Source: Dirofilaria immitis
Taxonomy: Eukaryota > Nematoda > Chromadorea > Rhabditida > Onchocercidae
Direction of reading: 5' to 3'
Length of the DNA stretch: 64,000 nt
Assembly (NCBI GenBank): GCA_024305405.1
Contig: JAKNDB010000079.1
Location: 3,090,501 to 3,154,500, forward strand
Shown: piece by piece, positions 26,901 through 41,893 of the stretch
How positions within the stretch are numbered: position 1 is the first letter of the stretch
Layout of the letters: the number at the start of each line of letters is the position of its first letter
The notes under the pieces: generated by a model
What the model was told of the DNA's origin: nothing
Seen by the model: the letters and a program-made list of their open reading frames with translations, nothing else
Databases searched by the model: none
Made by a program: the position numbers and the translations under genes

Positions 26901-29292
26901 TTAAAATTTAAAATTTTTAGTTGTGATACCGAAATTACAATCAATAGAAGAAGTCGAAGTAATAGCATTCGAGCAAATGATATAATACATTTAATTACAT
27001 TTACTATAGCAATGTCATTTCATTCAATACTTGAAGGAATTGCACTTGGCGTACAGGTAAGCATTTTAGATCATTTCATTTTATATATGAAATTTAAGAT
27101 TTATTTTTAGATAAACAAAAAGAAAGGAAAGAAAGAGAGAAAAGAGAGAGAAAGTAAAAAAGAAAAAAGATATGATAATAATATCACTGAAAAGAAATAT
27201 GATAATAATAATACTGAAAAATTTATTTTTTATATCTATTTTAGCTTTTCAATCGAAATTCATATGTTAATTTTTAAAATGCTATGATTTGATTTTATTA
27301 CACTATAATATTTTGTATCCGTGATAGTTATATTATCATGATAATTATAATTCTATTATATTTTCTTGCATTATACTTAATATTTCATATCTATCATGGT
27401 TATGCATTGTAATAAGTGTTTTATTCTGTTATATTATGACATTTTATATCGTAATATAATGACTATCATTTTATTATAGCTATTTTATTTTATCGTATTA
27501 TGATATTTTATATATATAATATTGCTATGATATAGTATATATTATCTATTGAATGGATGAAATATGTAGAAAAAGAATTATAAAGAAATAATAATTTCAA
27601 TCATCGAATTGAAATTAAATTAGAAGACATAAATACTTTTTATCACATCTATTCTATCATAAAATTATTTACAATAATTCATTAATTCCATTTCAATATC
27701 ACATATAGCAAAATATTTTTCAATATTTCTATTAATAATATTTTGTATTATTAATAGTATAATTTGAATGTATACTGCAATTAAAAATATGAAATATTAC
27801 TTAAATACTTGAATATTAAAATATGAAATGTTATTTAGATACTCAATTATTAAACTATGCACGAAATCATTATAACGAATAGGAATAAAAAAACATCAAA
27901 TATTACTTGAATATATAATAATATATACGATATGAATGATTACTATATCATGAATATCACATTACATATACATTATAAGATATAGACATCAAGCACATTA
28001 TATAAATATATTGTAGATAAATAATTAATAAATATGATATTGAAAAAAAAGAGGATGATGATATGGGATGATATTAGTGGATGATAGTGAGCTACCAATT
28101 TCCGATAAGTTCTTCCTTAACATATGCTGAATTTAAAGCTGCATAACAAATATATAATTCTTATACTTATCGTATTATTTATTTTAACAATTTTGATCAA
28201 AAAAAAAGTACTGTATATATTCAAAATTACTGTAATATTTAAATGCATAATTTATTTATGTTATTTAATTTTAAATATATATTTGAACGAAATATTAAGA
28301 GAAAATGATAATGAAAAATAAATAAATAAATAATTGAATTTGTTTTTTAATCTTTAATATTTTTATTTTACAAATTTTTAGGATGAAAAATTTGGTATAA
28401 TAACATTGTTTATCTCACTTCTACTCCATAAAGGTATCGAAGCATTTAGCGTTGGCTTACAAATATCACGAACAATTGCGCAACAAATTAAAATTATCAT
28501 TATAACAATAACAATATATTCATTAATGACACCAATTGGATCGTTTGCTGGATTATTCTTACAGGCATTGAGAAAATTTCGATTCAATACTCATCAATTA
28601 TTTAAGTTTTTTAAATTTTTTTCAAAAAAAACAGGAAAGGACAAAAAAATTATTTATAATATCAAATTTAAGAAAATAATAATTTTATTATGCAAAATGA
28701 TACCGTACACATGATATATTACTGTAAAACAATACCGTACACATGATATATTACTGCAGCACAATACCGTACACATCACATATATATCTATAATAATAAA
28801 TTATTCTTTTTAAGTATTTTTTTGCTAATTAATTATTTAAAAGAAAAAAATTTATTCAGAGTGTTAATATGAATGAATCGTTACGGCAGGGTATTATAAT
28901 TGTTCTCGAAGGGCTTGCTATTGGAACATTTATTTTTGTGACATTTTAGAGGTATTTTTCATTCATTTATCAAATTAACTTATCATAGATGAAAGGAAGA
29001 AAAACGAATTATGATTTGAAATTTTGTTTAAGCAATTTGAATTTTATATCAAATGATAATTTCGATAATAAATTTTATATCAATTTTGTTATTTCTATGT
29101 TTTTTTATCTTCAAATTAAATATTAATTAGAATTCCTTTTAGGTTTTATTTGAACAACGAAACGATTCAAAAGCGATAAGAGAAGAAATAATTGCAATAA
29201 CATTGGGTGTTTTAACAATTAGTGGTTTTCAATATTTTGAAGGAAATTTTCGTCCTTCCGATCAAGCTATCGATTCAAATCTTGTTAAATGA
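23919..29292 (+). CDS. ZIP family (SLC39A1-3-like) zinc transporter
   Basis: Imports zinc or related divalent metals into the cytosol across the plasma or an organelle membrane. Exons: 23919-23999, 24530-24657, 25514-25662, 26050-26175, 26921-27056, 28382-28564, 28860-28951, 29143-29292, giving about 348 residues, usual for this subfamily. The first hydrophobic segment is VFAAAMFLTTTIAGFAPF. Next come GGIFLATCFLDTLPHLN and YPVPEFLVCIGILSVYVLEE, then a charged cytosolic loop (KEVELLKLSKNKEMELEHEI). The metal-site helices follow: HSILEGIALGVQ (TM4) and HKGIEAFSVGLQ (TM5). The end is LEGLAIGTFIFVTF and a last segment ITLGVLTISGFQYF. Two exons are each one base short by phase and homology (at 25533-25538 and 28944-28947). 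The sixth exon ends either at 28564 with a GC donor, or at 28605 with a GT donor joined to an acceptor two bases later. Family assignment is secure; the paralogue is not. Confidence 0.9.
24737..24784. repeat. CT microsatellite in a ZIP intron
   Basis: TTTTCTCTCTCTC-type pyrimidine run inside the second intron, with a few T and CC interruptions. Confidence 0.85.
25141..25360. repeat. 74-bp tandem repeat, 3 copies, in a ZIP intron
   Basis: AACTAATGGCTAATTAATTA begins copies at 25141, 25215 and 25289, each 74 bp apart. They are nearly identical (A/G and C/T changes only). The tract lies in the second intron. Confidence 0.95.
26395..26512. repeat. About 20-bp tandem repeat, 6 copies, in a ZIP intron
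   Basis: Repeated TTTTGAATCCTTCAATATC with A/G and A/T variants, in the fourth intron. Confidence 0.85.
28700..28775. repeat. About 32-bp tandem repeat, 2.5 copies, in a ZIP intron
   Basis: ATACCGTACACATGATATAT followed by TACTGTAAAACA (second copy TACTGCAGCACA) repeats, with a third partial copy. Each unit carries TACCGTA and the TACTGTA word, part of a motif scattered over the window. Confidence 0.85.
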
Positions 29293-31962
29293 TATTTTAT
29301 ATTCTTTTGTTTTTTATTCAATTCATTTTCATGCAATGATATTCTAGATTTAGAAATTGCGCAGCTAAAATTGTTACATTTTTAAATAGCAAATTTATTA
29401 TATAAATTTGAAATTTCATAGATTTTTAGAGATAGTAAAAAATTATCAAATTGAATTTAATCATAAAATTATAGGTAAAATATAATGATTGATAGCTAAA
29501 AGATTTAAAAGACTTACCGTATGAGGAAAATTTTGAGAAATTCATTTTTTCTACCTCATTTCTGCTATTAATTTGCTTTAACTTCACTACCGTATCTTCA
29601 TTTGTTGCTTATCTCAAAACTTTATTCGAATTATTTTTGTAACTTGTGATTAATAGATGAAAGATGCTAAAGTGCCTTGCATTCCGAATCTAGCATTCCT
29701 TGTTTGCTTCAATTTCAAATTTCTTATTAATTATGATTCATTTCGCCATGCTTCAGTATCATAACAGTGTATATCATTTTTATCAGATTTAGAATTGAAA
29801 TTAATACCATTCGACTGTTATCCTATTTTATTTAACTAATATCCGATTGAAATAATCAACATTTCCTATCAGTCATATATTTCTAACATCATTTATGATA
29901 ACGCTTCAAGTGATAATGCTTTAATTGATTGTCAAAATTTTTAGATCAAATTCTCACTGTTTCAATATTTTTGGAGAGAAAAATTTCGCTTTGCAAAAAA
30001 GAAAAACCATAAATATCTGAAAATATAAATCTATTCTAATTTCGAATATTATTATAATTACATAAATGAGCATTCTATAAGATATACGATCTTATTTTAA
30101 TCACTGTAATACATTACGGTAGTGACATCGTCCCGGTTTAATGCTTTGTTGACTGTATCGAATAATTTTGTGCATTGTTTCTTATAATTTGCTATTGGAA
30201 TAAAAAATTTGATTGAAAATAAAAATAAATGAACGAAAAAAAACACCATAGCAATAAAAGTTTGGAATATTGTTTGAAATCGATGATAATATTCTATACC
30301 TATCAAACCAATGATAATATTCTATACCTATCAAACCAATGATAATATTCTATACCTATCAAACCAATGATAATATTCTATACTTATCAAATTAATGAAA
30401 ATTAAAATTGAATAAAAGCAATTTAAGTACCATTTGAAATTCGATATTTTAATGAATAAATAATTGTCAAAAAAAATTATGATATACTAAATTTTGAAGC
30501 TCTAAATATTCAATTTAAAAAAATAAAATTTCAAATAGTCTTCTTACATTTTAAGGAATAATATATATGCTAATTTTAATTGAAATTTTTTTTTGCAAAG
30601 AATAAGAGAAAGAAGGATTAAATAAAGCTTATAAAGTTCTTGAGAAATGAAGAAGATAAATCGATTTATATTTATTCTTTTATCTCATTTACGAGAAAAA
30701 AATCTTAATTCTCAGAATGAAATATAGGATTAAAATGAACTAAATTTATATATTCCAGGGAATGAAAATTTTTAATTTGAGAAATCAAGAAAAAGAAAAG
30801 GTTCGATAGATCACATTGATAGGTTTTGAAATGATCGAATATTGTGGTTCTGATGTAATAAAACTTATTTTAATAATATATCAAAAGTGAAACCTAATTT
30901 AAATTATTCATTTCAGTCTCGAATTTAATTCAAACTCTGAAAACGAACAATTCCACAAGAAAAACATCGTCCTCTTTCCTGCCTGCTGGACGCAGTTATT
31001 TCAAATCGAACATTTCACGGCTCACATCGATCCGATGTAGAAGAGCAACGTGACCGGAACTTCTCCGGGAATTTTTGTTCCTTTTTTTTCTTTCGAGAAA
31101 TGAAATATCAAAGTGTGAAGTGTGAGAAACTACAATGTTGTTCCGATAGTGTAATGATGCAGATACTAAGAGCAAAGAAAAGTATAATGATTTGCAAGAG
31201 ATTGCAAAATGAGAAATTTGCGGAGATAGTACTGTTGTTGGGAAAATCAGAAATTCTTAGAAGTCAGAGAGTATTGACAAGGGAGAATGTGCAAAGTAAA
31301 AGTAACAAAAACATAGATCGATAAGAATTATAAAAAAAAGAGATTTAAAGAATTATGAGAAGCAGAGATTGATAAGAATTGCGAGAGAAAAATGATGTAT
31401 TGAGGATAATCACAGATATATCACACGATTGATTTTATTTTCTTTTTATCTCTTATCTCTTTTGCTCTTGATAATTGTTTCCCTTTCATCTATATCTTAG
31501 AAATGAAGGTCCCAGTATTGAGATTTCCCAATTTCATCAGCCAACAACACAATGAGATAATATCATACACTATTATAATGCTGGATAGTGCTGAATATAC
31601 TGTCTTATACTAAAAGCATATTATACAACAGTATGGTGCGTGCTACCGTATATGCTGGCTATGTGGTATTTTATGGAATACATTATCATACAGTATGTAC
31701 CGCACGCTATATTATACACGCTATATTATACTGTAGACGGAATATGCGATGACATATAATATGCATTTGTTTAAAAAATGAAATATTGAAATGTTAATAA
31801 TGAAAATCAGTCGTTCCAATTTCATCGTATCATATGCTGATGTGATAAAAGAATGGACAGATTTGATTTTTTTGAGCAGCGGTTTTTTTCACGTAAATTT
31901 TTTTATAGGTTGTGGTAAAGTTAAATTGTGTGAACCTTGTAACTGTTTATAAGTTCATTTAC
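29293..31962. other. Intergenic between ZIP and NDUFB9
   Basis: No supported gene. Contains a 28-bp repeat (30284-30395) and a GC-richer patch (30940-31320) with a small hairpin ACATCG-ATC-CGATGT near 31023-31038. It also holds a TACNGTA-rich stretch (31595-31740). A 74-codon open frame at 31100-31324 has Cys and Lys throughout but no recognisable family; it may be chance or untranslated leader. Confidence 0.5.
30284..30395. repeat. 28-bp tandem repeat, 4 copies
   Basis: GATAATATTCTATACCTATC plus AAACCAAT, head to tail. The last copy has T for C and TTAAT for CCAAT. Confidence 0.95.
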
Positions 31963-33885
31963 ATGGAATCGCCATCTTGGATGTTCAGCAAAGCATTATC
32001 ACATCGTCAGAAAGTATGTCGTTTGTTCAAACGGGCGATGCGTGAAGTAGATGGTTATTACGGTACGGATATGTAAGTTATTCATTTTCTTTAATTTTAA
32101 TGACGTGGGAAAATTCGAATTATATATATCTTTTATTGCCTCTCTACTATTACTACCTTGAATTATTAGAACCCAAAAGGTGTGCGTACAGTTTTGAGAA
32201 AAATGCATATTTTTTTCTTGCTATACCGACATGATGATGCGATTTAGTTGGAAGAAATTCAAATAAAGTATTTTTATATGAATTGATTACAGTGAGATTC
32301 AAACAAGTCATCGCTTTAAACTTCATACAAATTTCCTTCGAAAATAGAGAGAATATTTAATGTCATATATATTTCTTATTAGAAATAGTGAAGTTTTGAA
32401 TATTACCGCTTAATTCAGGAAAGGAAACATTGCATTAATTCTGTTGGAAATACTTCTTTATATTATGAAGCTTATGTGAAATTCTTGCTTTCTTTAAATA
32501 CCAGTCATTTTACAGAAGACCACATTCTTTTGAAAAATTGCTTTCAAATTTTTGAAGAGAAGAAAATCAATGACAAAATTGAATTATTTCATATTTATTT
32601 TACCTCAATATAAAATTCCTTTTTTCTACAAAAGAATCATATTTTTCGTTTTAATATACTTTTTAAATAATTCTATGGATTTGCAGTCTCGAAGCACGTT
32701 TTCAAAAGGTAATAATGCGGGCTCGTTTCGATGCATATCGGGAGGAAAAAGATCCTGATAAAGCTCGGCTGTTATATTTGGATGGCTGTCGTCAAATATG
32801 GGAACGAAAGCATTGGGCTACTTACCGCTGTATTTTCTCAATATATTTTTTCCAAATTTATATTTAAATTGGTTCAAAAAATTTTTGTTGACAATATTTT
32901 TATTTTATTCGATAGATGTAGTACCAGTCAGTTTTTGAAACTTTTTGGCTATCTTATTTCATCCCAGTTGGTTTAGCTATCAATAGTCTCAAGATCTAAG
33001 AGTAGAGCGAAGTATAAAATCATCATTGCTTGTAGAATAGCAACATATTTATCAGTTAATACTCTTCAAATATCACTAGATTAAACTCTTTGAGTAATTA
33101 GTATTACTAAACTATTTTTTTATTTGTTTTGATAATCTGCCAGTTAATTTTGTTTATTTGCTGCTAAGTTATCTATAATTTAACATTATGAAGCAATACA
33201 ATGATTAGTACATTCTAAGATGAATTTTGTGGTATTTTCAAATGATCAAGAGCTGTTCTTTTCCTTTTACAGTTGGCTCAGATGTTGGTGGTGCGGCATA
33301 TGATCGTGATACGCATAATATGCCTGATGCCGTAAGTTTCGGCTTTTCAACACTCTGTAGACTTTAGATATAAATATTTTATGGAAAATTGCAATATTAG
33401 TCATCAGAATATTTCAGTCTAATTCATTGGATTGCTTGAAATTTTTAGAAATATGTATTTGAAAGTATTATTGTTCTCAGCCGCAAAATACTAATAACCA
33501 ACTATAAAAAGTTTTAAGCAATTCTTTTTCGAAACAGTAAAATTCGCGCAATTTTTTCTTTTTTGCGAATAATAACCAAGTCAATCTTTTGCACATAAGA
33601 CATTATTACATTTAGTAATCCAATTCTTTTCTTAATTTCTCTTATGTGAGATTAAATCGTGCAAAAATATGTAGCATTTTTCTGTACTCTTTTCAGATGC
33701 TTGATAGTACAACTTGGACAAATGTTGAACGTGAACAGTTCCCTTATTATTTTAATCGACGTGAGCAAAGAAAGAAAGAGCTACTTACTCACTGGTCTAA
33801 GATTGAAAAAGAATGGGATGATGAACTGGCTAAAATCCAAACGGAACTGCCGAAATCACCGAAGCAAGATGCTGAGCAGAAATAA
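31963..33885 (+). CDS. NDUFB9: NADH dehydrogenase (ubiquinone) 1 beta subcomplex subunit 9 (B22, LYR family)
   Basis: Accessory subunit of mitochondrial complex I; LYR proteins bind acyl carrier protein through an N-terminal helical bundle at the inner membrane. Exons 31963-32072, 32687-32829, 33273-33331 and 33697-33885 join in phase into 166 residues (human about 179). The LYR-like motif is in the first exon (VCRLFKRAMREVDGY, with F for Y). The second gives LEARFQKVIMRARFDAYREE and the conserved RQIWERKHWATYR. Then come GGAAYDRDTHNMPDA and the C-terminal block FPYYFNRREQRKKELLTHW, ending in a charged tail. The whole length matches the family with no break. It precedes OSTF1 on the same strand by about 850 bp; co-transcription is possible but not shown. 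Confidence 0.95.
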
Positions 33886-34731
33886 ACAGTTGTAATTATT
33901 ACCATTATAAATAGTAATAGTTTCTTTTTGTTCAATTTTTAGTCTATTTATTTTATATCATTATCATTATATGGATTGCATAAATAATTCATAATCTGTT
34001 GTCATACTTTTATACATTTGGCGTAAAGTCGTGGCGAATTTTCTATCTCCTCTTCTATAGTTTTTATAGAGCTAACTGAGATCAATGCGGATACCACAGA
34101 GAAAATGATAAAAATTGATAGTCGAGGTAAAAGAATATTCTCCAGAAAAACTGCTGTGATTCAGAGGTTTTCATAGGATTTGTTATTCATTAATTTTTGT
34201 TATTTATGTTGGAATAAAAGTAAAAGGGATGAAGATGACATAGGTATGTAATAAGTTTAGATTATTTATCTCGAGCTTATTGAATACTATTTGTGATAGT
34301 TGTTGTTTGATGCAAAAAGATATCCATGAAGACGAGAATATCGATGAAAAAATGTATTATGAAGTCCTAGTTGGATTTTTGATATCATTTGGTAATAAGG
34401 TGTAATAAAGCTCGCGATAATGCTTTCTCTATGGAAAAGTGGAAGTTTTGGGTCATGATTTAGAATAGGGCAGCAAATTAATGATAAACATAAAAAAGTG
34501 CAATTATATACGATAGAATCAGTGTACGGTTATTTACTTGCAATTCGATTTCGGAGTTCTATTGATTTCCAGTTTTACATTTTATTCGAAATGTTTAGAT
34601 CCTGAAAAAGGTGCATCAATACGAAATCTGTGCTTACTTGTTAATATAAACAAACGATTCGAAATAACCTCTATGTCATAAACATCTTTAAATAATCTTC
34701 CAATGTATTAATTTATGTGGTTAAAGAATCA
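33886..34731. other. Intergenic between NDUFB9 and OSTF1
   Basis: The 3' region of NDUFB9 followed by the upstream region of OSTF1. Nothing recognised beyond AT-rich sequence. Confidence 0.5.
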
Positions 34732-36310
34732 ATGACTGAGTCAAGGCCACCAAAACCTTCACCTAAACCAGGACGAGTGACTGTTTATCGAGCCTTATAT
34801 GACTATGCAGCCCAAAATGTTAGTTATATTATACGTATTAATATAAATAAATTATCTGATAGAATTAATTTTTCTTTAATTTTCTTTATTGTATCATATT
34901 CTTTGTATAATTACTCTTTATAATTCATTTCAATTTTCTTAGGACAAAGAATTGTCTTTCAATGAAGGTGATTTGTTATATGTTTCCGATAGTAGTAATG
35001 ATGTACAATGGTGGCCAGCACGTTGCAAAAATCAAACGGGTTTAATTCCAAGAAATTATGGTATGTTTTATTGATTCATTGGTAAAGAAATACTGAAAGC
35101 CATGAATATTATAGGAATCTTCAATACTGACAATATTCTTAGTATATTAGATGAATTCAACGTACGGTTGGTCATAATTAATATTCGTTTATAATGTTAT
35201 GAAAATCACATCGGAGTATTTTGAATGATCTTGGATAGAACGTTAATTTTAAATTGATAAATCTTGCTGAAATAGTGATGTTAAATTTTTATTGATATTT
35301 TGGAAAATTTGACATTTGTAGTAATGACAGCAGAATACGTCGAATATCCATTGCATGATGCAGCAAAACGTGGAAATATAGAGTATGTTAAAGAATGCCT
35401 TGATAATGCAGTAAGTTATATATCTGTTTTTGTAAATTTCTTTTTATGTTAAAAAAATTGCGAATTAATTCGAAATTGACATAAGTACGTTTTCAATATA
35501 ACTATATATTGAGAATTGATAACTATATATCGATTTCAAATAAAAGATATCAGTTTCGCAAATGCCAAATTATCTTGTCCAAGTTTTTTTTTTTTTTGAA
35601 CATACCGTGATTTATTAGATTTGAAACTTTCTAAACACACATTTTGCTGTAATTTGCTGCTGTTACGAACAAATTTTTATGAAGGAAGCACAAAAAACTG
35701 TTTAGGAAGCACAAAAGTTACTTGAACTTATGAATTGTAGGACAATTTCTGGAATTTAAATTCAGATCGATTAATAGAATAATTAGTACAAAATGAACAG
35801 AAACTACAAGGATTCTGTGTTCAAATCATTCAGTAATTATTCATTTATTCAGGTATCAGTGAATAGTTTGGATAAATCTGGTTCAACAGCATTGTATTGG
35901 TCAAGTCATGGTGGCCATGTCGCAATCGTCAAGTTATTATGCTCCGTACCCAATATGTGCATTTCTGCTCAGGTAAAGTTGTTTTAAGTTAGAAAATGCT
36001 ACAACATTTTTATTATTTATATCAATGGAAGAGGAGGAAGATTCTCAATCTTTGTGGCTTGCAGAATAAAATTGGCGATACAGCATTGCATGCGGCAGCT
36101 TGGAAGGGTCATTCGGAATGTGTGAAAATATTGCTGGAATATAGTGCAAGTACTACAATACATAATAATGAGCGAAAGCTTCCAATAGATCTTGCGGGTG
36201 ATCCGGAAACACGAGCCTTAATTCAATTAGCAATGCGTGAAGCGAAAGATACGAATAATTTGCGGAATGATTATATTTCAGAATCTGAAACCGAAAGTGA
36301 TGATATATAA
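34732..36310 (+). CDS. OSTF1: Osteoclast-stimulating factor 1 homologue (SH3 plus ankyrin repeats)
   Basis: Small cytosolic adaptor; the SH3 domain binds proline-rich partners and the ankyrin block binds other proteins. Exons 34732-34818, 34943-35060, 35322-35410, 35853-35972 and 36065-36310 join in phase into 219 residues (human 214). A proline-rich start (RPPKPSPKPGRV) leads to the SH3 domain, about residues 17-70, with ALYDYAAQN, ELSFNEGDLLYV, the WW pair before PARC, and GLIPRNYV. Three or four ankyrin repeats follow: YPLHDAAKRGNIEYVKECL, SGSTALYWSSHGGHVAIVKL and GDTALHAAAWKGHSECVKIL. The end is the acidic tail ESETESDDI, a hallmark of OSTF1. I chose the ATG at 34732; a longer frame upstream begins only with GTG. 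Intact, no anomaly. Confidence 0.96.
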
Positions 36311-37584
36311 GTATTAATTTATAATTATTTTTCAAATCACTGTCTTTTATTTATTTTTAAAAAAACTGTTACTCGAAAAGGGTTTCTTCTTTTTTTTCTA
36401 AATTTAAAAACTGTTACCCGAAAGGGTTTCTCCTTTTTTCATATTAGTAATAAAGAATAAGATATTTGATAAAGGAAGTATTATTTTTCATTGTCAATAC
36501 AAAATGAAGCGATTTTTCTGCCATTATCTTATTGAAAAATAAAATTTACATACAGTTGTGAGTCAATATATTATAATTTTTTTAAAAATTTTTGATATAA
36601 TTTCCTTAAAAGTCATATAGAAAATTTTAAATTCTCTAGCCTCAATTAATGAATATGCTATCAGTAAAAGTTGAAGATGATTTTCTCTCTTCCATTTTCC
36701 AGACATTCCAAATATTCGATATGATATAATAATGCCTTATTTTTTTATCGGGTAATATGCCTTCCTTCATTATTAACTTATTAAGTTTTTTCTATATATC
36801 GCGTCATTTAAGATTATCACAGCTAAATATTCCTTTTACCAATATAATTTATATATTTCATCATCCAGTTGATCTTATGCGTATCATTTTTTTTTTTTGC
36901 AATATTGAAGTATGTTTTTATTTGATATTCAAAAAGTGCTTTCCATTATCACTGAAGTGTTTTCCACTTTATTTGTTGATAACTGATATCTGTATTACAT
37001 ATCGAGTCTTCTCCCGATTTAATAAATTACTTTTATTATTTCTTTTGTAACAAAGAGCAAATATTAATTAATTCCTTGCATAGCGAATATAAATAATACT
37101 AACATAAATAATAAAATCAAATAAGAAAAAATATATCTTAGAGGAATTAATACTTTGAAGTTTATTTTAAATTTCAATTTAGATAATTTCTTTAATTATA
37201 CAAAATATGATAAAGTCAAATAATCAAAATGTATTGAAAGATTAAATCGTCTATGATCAACGTAAAATAGGAAGGAATATTTCAAATATCGATTACAGGT
37301 TAAGTGGGATTATTATTTGCTATAATTTGATAACAACATTGTTAAATAGTATAATTTTTCAGGTTGACGTGGAACTTGAATTTTTAATAAATTTTTAATC
37401 GAATTGAAAAATTACAACACTCTTTTCTATCTGAGTTTAATAGATCATCGAGATATTTTGCGTGTTCTCGAGAATATTTTTCATCGTTTTATTTTTATTA
37501 TGACTATTTAACTAAAGTCCAACTGGTGACCAGAAGGCCATGAGATTATTTGCAATACGGCTTTTTAAAAATTATCTATTCCTC

Positions 37585-38173
37585 GGACCTTGACCTTTTC
37601 ATCTTTGACAACTTTATTCATAGGAGACATAATTATGCATTGAAGGTCAAACAAATACTTTCTCAGTTATTATCAGATACTTATACCATTTAATTCATTA
37701 ATAACTGGGTTGCTAATTGCTATTATTATTGTTAACATGAACAATATTAAATTTTTCCACCTAACTCATATTTAATTACTATATTATTTTATCATTCTTC
37801 TTGACTGATAAAATTCCGATCATCTCGAAAAAATCCTGGAATGATCGGATTTGCCTTTTACCGATAAATTCTTATAACTTTTCTATATTTAATTTATTGT
37901 CACGGATGGTCGAATATACTGCTCGTATGGCTGACCATTATTTCTCAGATATTTTGAACTTTGACCCCTGATTTTCGACAATTAGTCCGCCCTTTTAAGA
38001 AGGTTCTCATTGATAACGAAATATCATCGATAATACCAAATTTCCCAATTTTCGAATTTTTAAAATTTTAACTCTCACACATTCCTATTTCCCTTTTATA
38101 TTTATTTCTCACGGCACGCAAACCGCGTACTCTAGTGAAATTTTGTTAGACATTGACATCCGACCTCTGACCC
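37585..38173. promoter_or_regulatory. Cluster of nuclear-receptor-like half-sites upstream of eEF1A
   Basis: GGACCTTGACCTTTT (37585-37599) reads on the minus strand as AGGTCAAGGTCC. GAAGGTCA lies at 37642-37649 and TGACCCC at 37962-37968. CGACCTCTGACCC at 38161-38173 is a DR1-like pair on the minus strand (GGGTCA, one base, AGGTCG). These resemble known nuclear hormone receptor half-sites. Binding is an inference only. Confidence 0.35.
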
Positions 38174-38240
38174 TCAGATTGATTTTTGCGCGTTCAAATT
38201 TTCTCAATACAGAAAGTGCAAGCGTCCTCATCAGAAAAGA

Positions 38241-38504
38241 CTGTTGCAGCTCAACAGTGCACTTTCCCGAGCTGATCTGCGTGTTAGACGGCTAGAGCAT
38301 GAGTGAGAGAGTACAGGTCTGGTATGCAGAGAATATTTGGAAGATTGCAATGCTCAGTGCAAAGGGTTATATTTTGGCTGTTCTCCGATGAGAACGTTGT
38401 TTTGCTTGCGTCGCACTCTGAACGATAGGAACGATTTCGTTTAGGATAGGAGAGTGCTGTCATAGGAATTCCCGAGATTTCGATTGGGAAATCCCGGGGT
38501 TTTT
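38241..38504 (+). ncRNA. Candidate structured RNA or promoter hairpins
   Basis: Three inverted repeats in a GC-richer patch: ACTGTTG-CAGCT-CAACAGT near 38241-38261; an outer stem GCACTCT (38413-38419) with AGAGTGC (38451-38457) enclosing AACG/CGTT (38430-38441); and CCCGAGATTTC (38471-38481) with GAAATCCCGGG (38488-38498), directly followed by TTTTT (38500-38504). A GC hairpin followed by T5 resembles an RNA polymerase III RNA 3' end. It could equally be part of the eEF1A promoter. No RNA family recognised. Confidence 0.25.
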
Positions 38505-38806
38505 ATTCGTGTTATTCTCAGCAAAATTGCTATTAAAACATCTTTTTCCTATCAACGCGTTTTTTTAACTTAACTTACATTCTTTCCCCAATATTTATGG
38601 GAAATAAACAAAATTTTTTAATCGATTTTCTCTTGTTATTGTGTATTCGTACACAGTTATTATGATTTATAGTTCAAAAGGTCATCCTAATCTTTTTATA
38701 ATTTTGGGAGATTTATAGAATTTTTTACCAGATTTTTTTTGATGAGATTTGATCAGATTTGGTATCGATTCATTATCATTCGAATTATCTTTTACGCTGT
38801 TGTAAA

Positions 38807-38819
38807 TTTTTTTTTTTAG
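38807..38819 (+). promoter_or_regulatory. Probable trans-splice acceptor of eEF1A
   Basis: A run of T ending in TTTTTTTAG at 38819 with a purine next, about 155 bases before the ATG. This is the classic nematode acceptor, and no donor was found for a cis intron nearby. Inferred. Confidence 0.45.
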
Positions 38820-38945
38820 AAAATTCATTGGCTTTGATTTTTTTCCTCCCATATTCGATCAATTTTGATTTTCAAATTTTACAAGATTATTGAATTTCGT
38901 TTTTTTCTTTCTTGAAAAATTAAAGTAAAATTTTAATTTAAGTGA

Positions 38946-41893
<2,948 letters not shown>

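Noticed and set aside
31100..31324. 74-codon plus-strand frame in a GC-richer patch
   Set aside because: No family resemblance and no splice partners; possibly leader sequence or chance.
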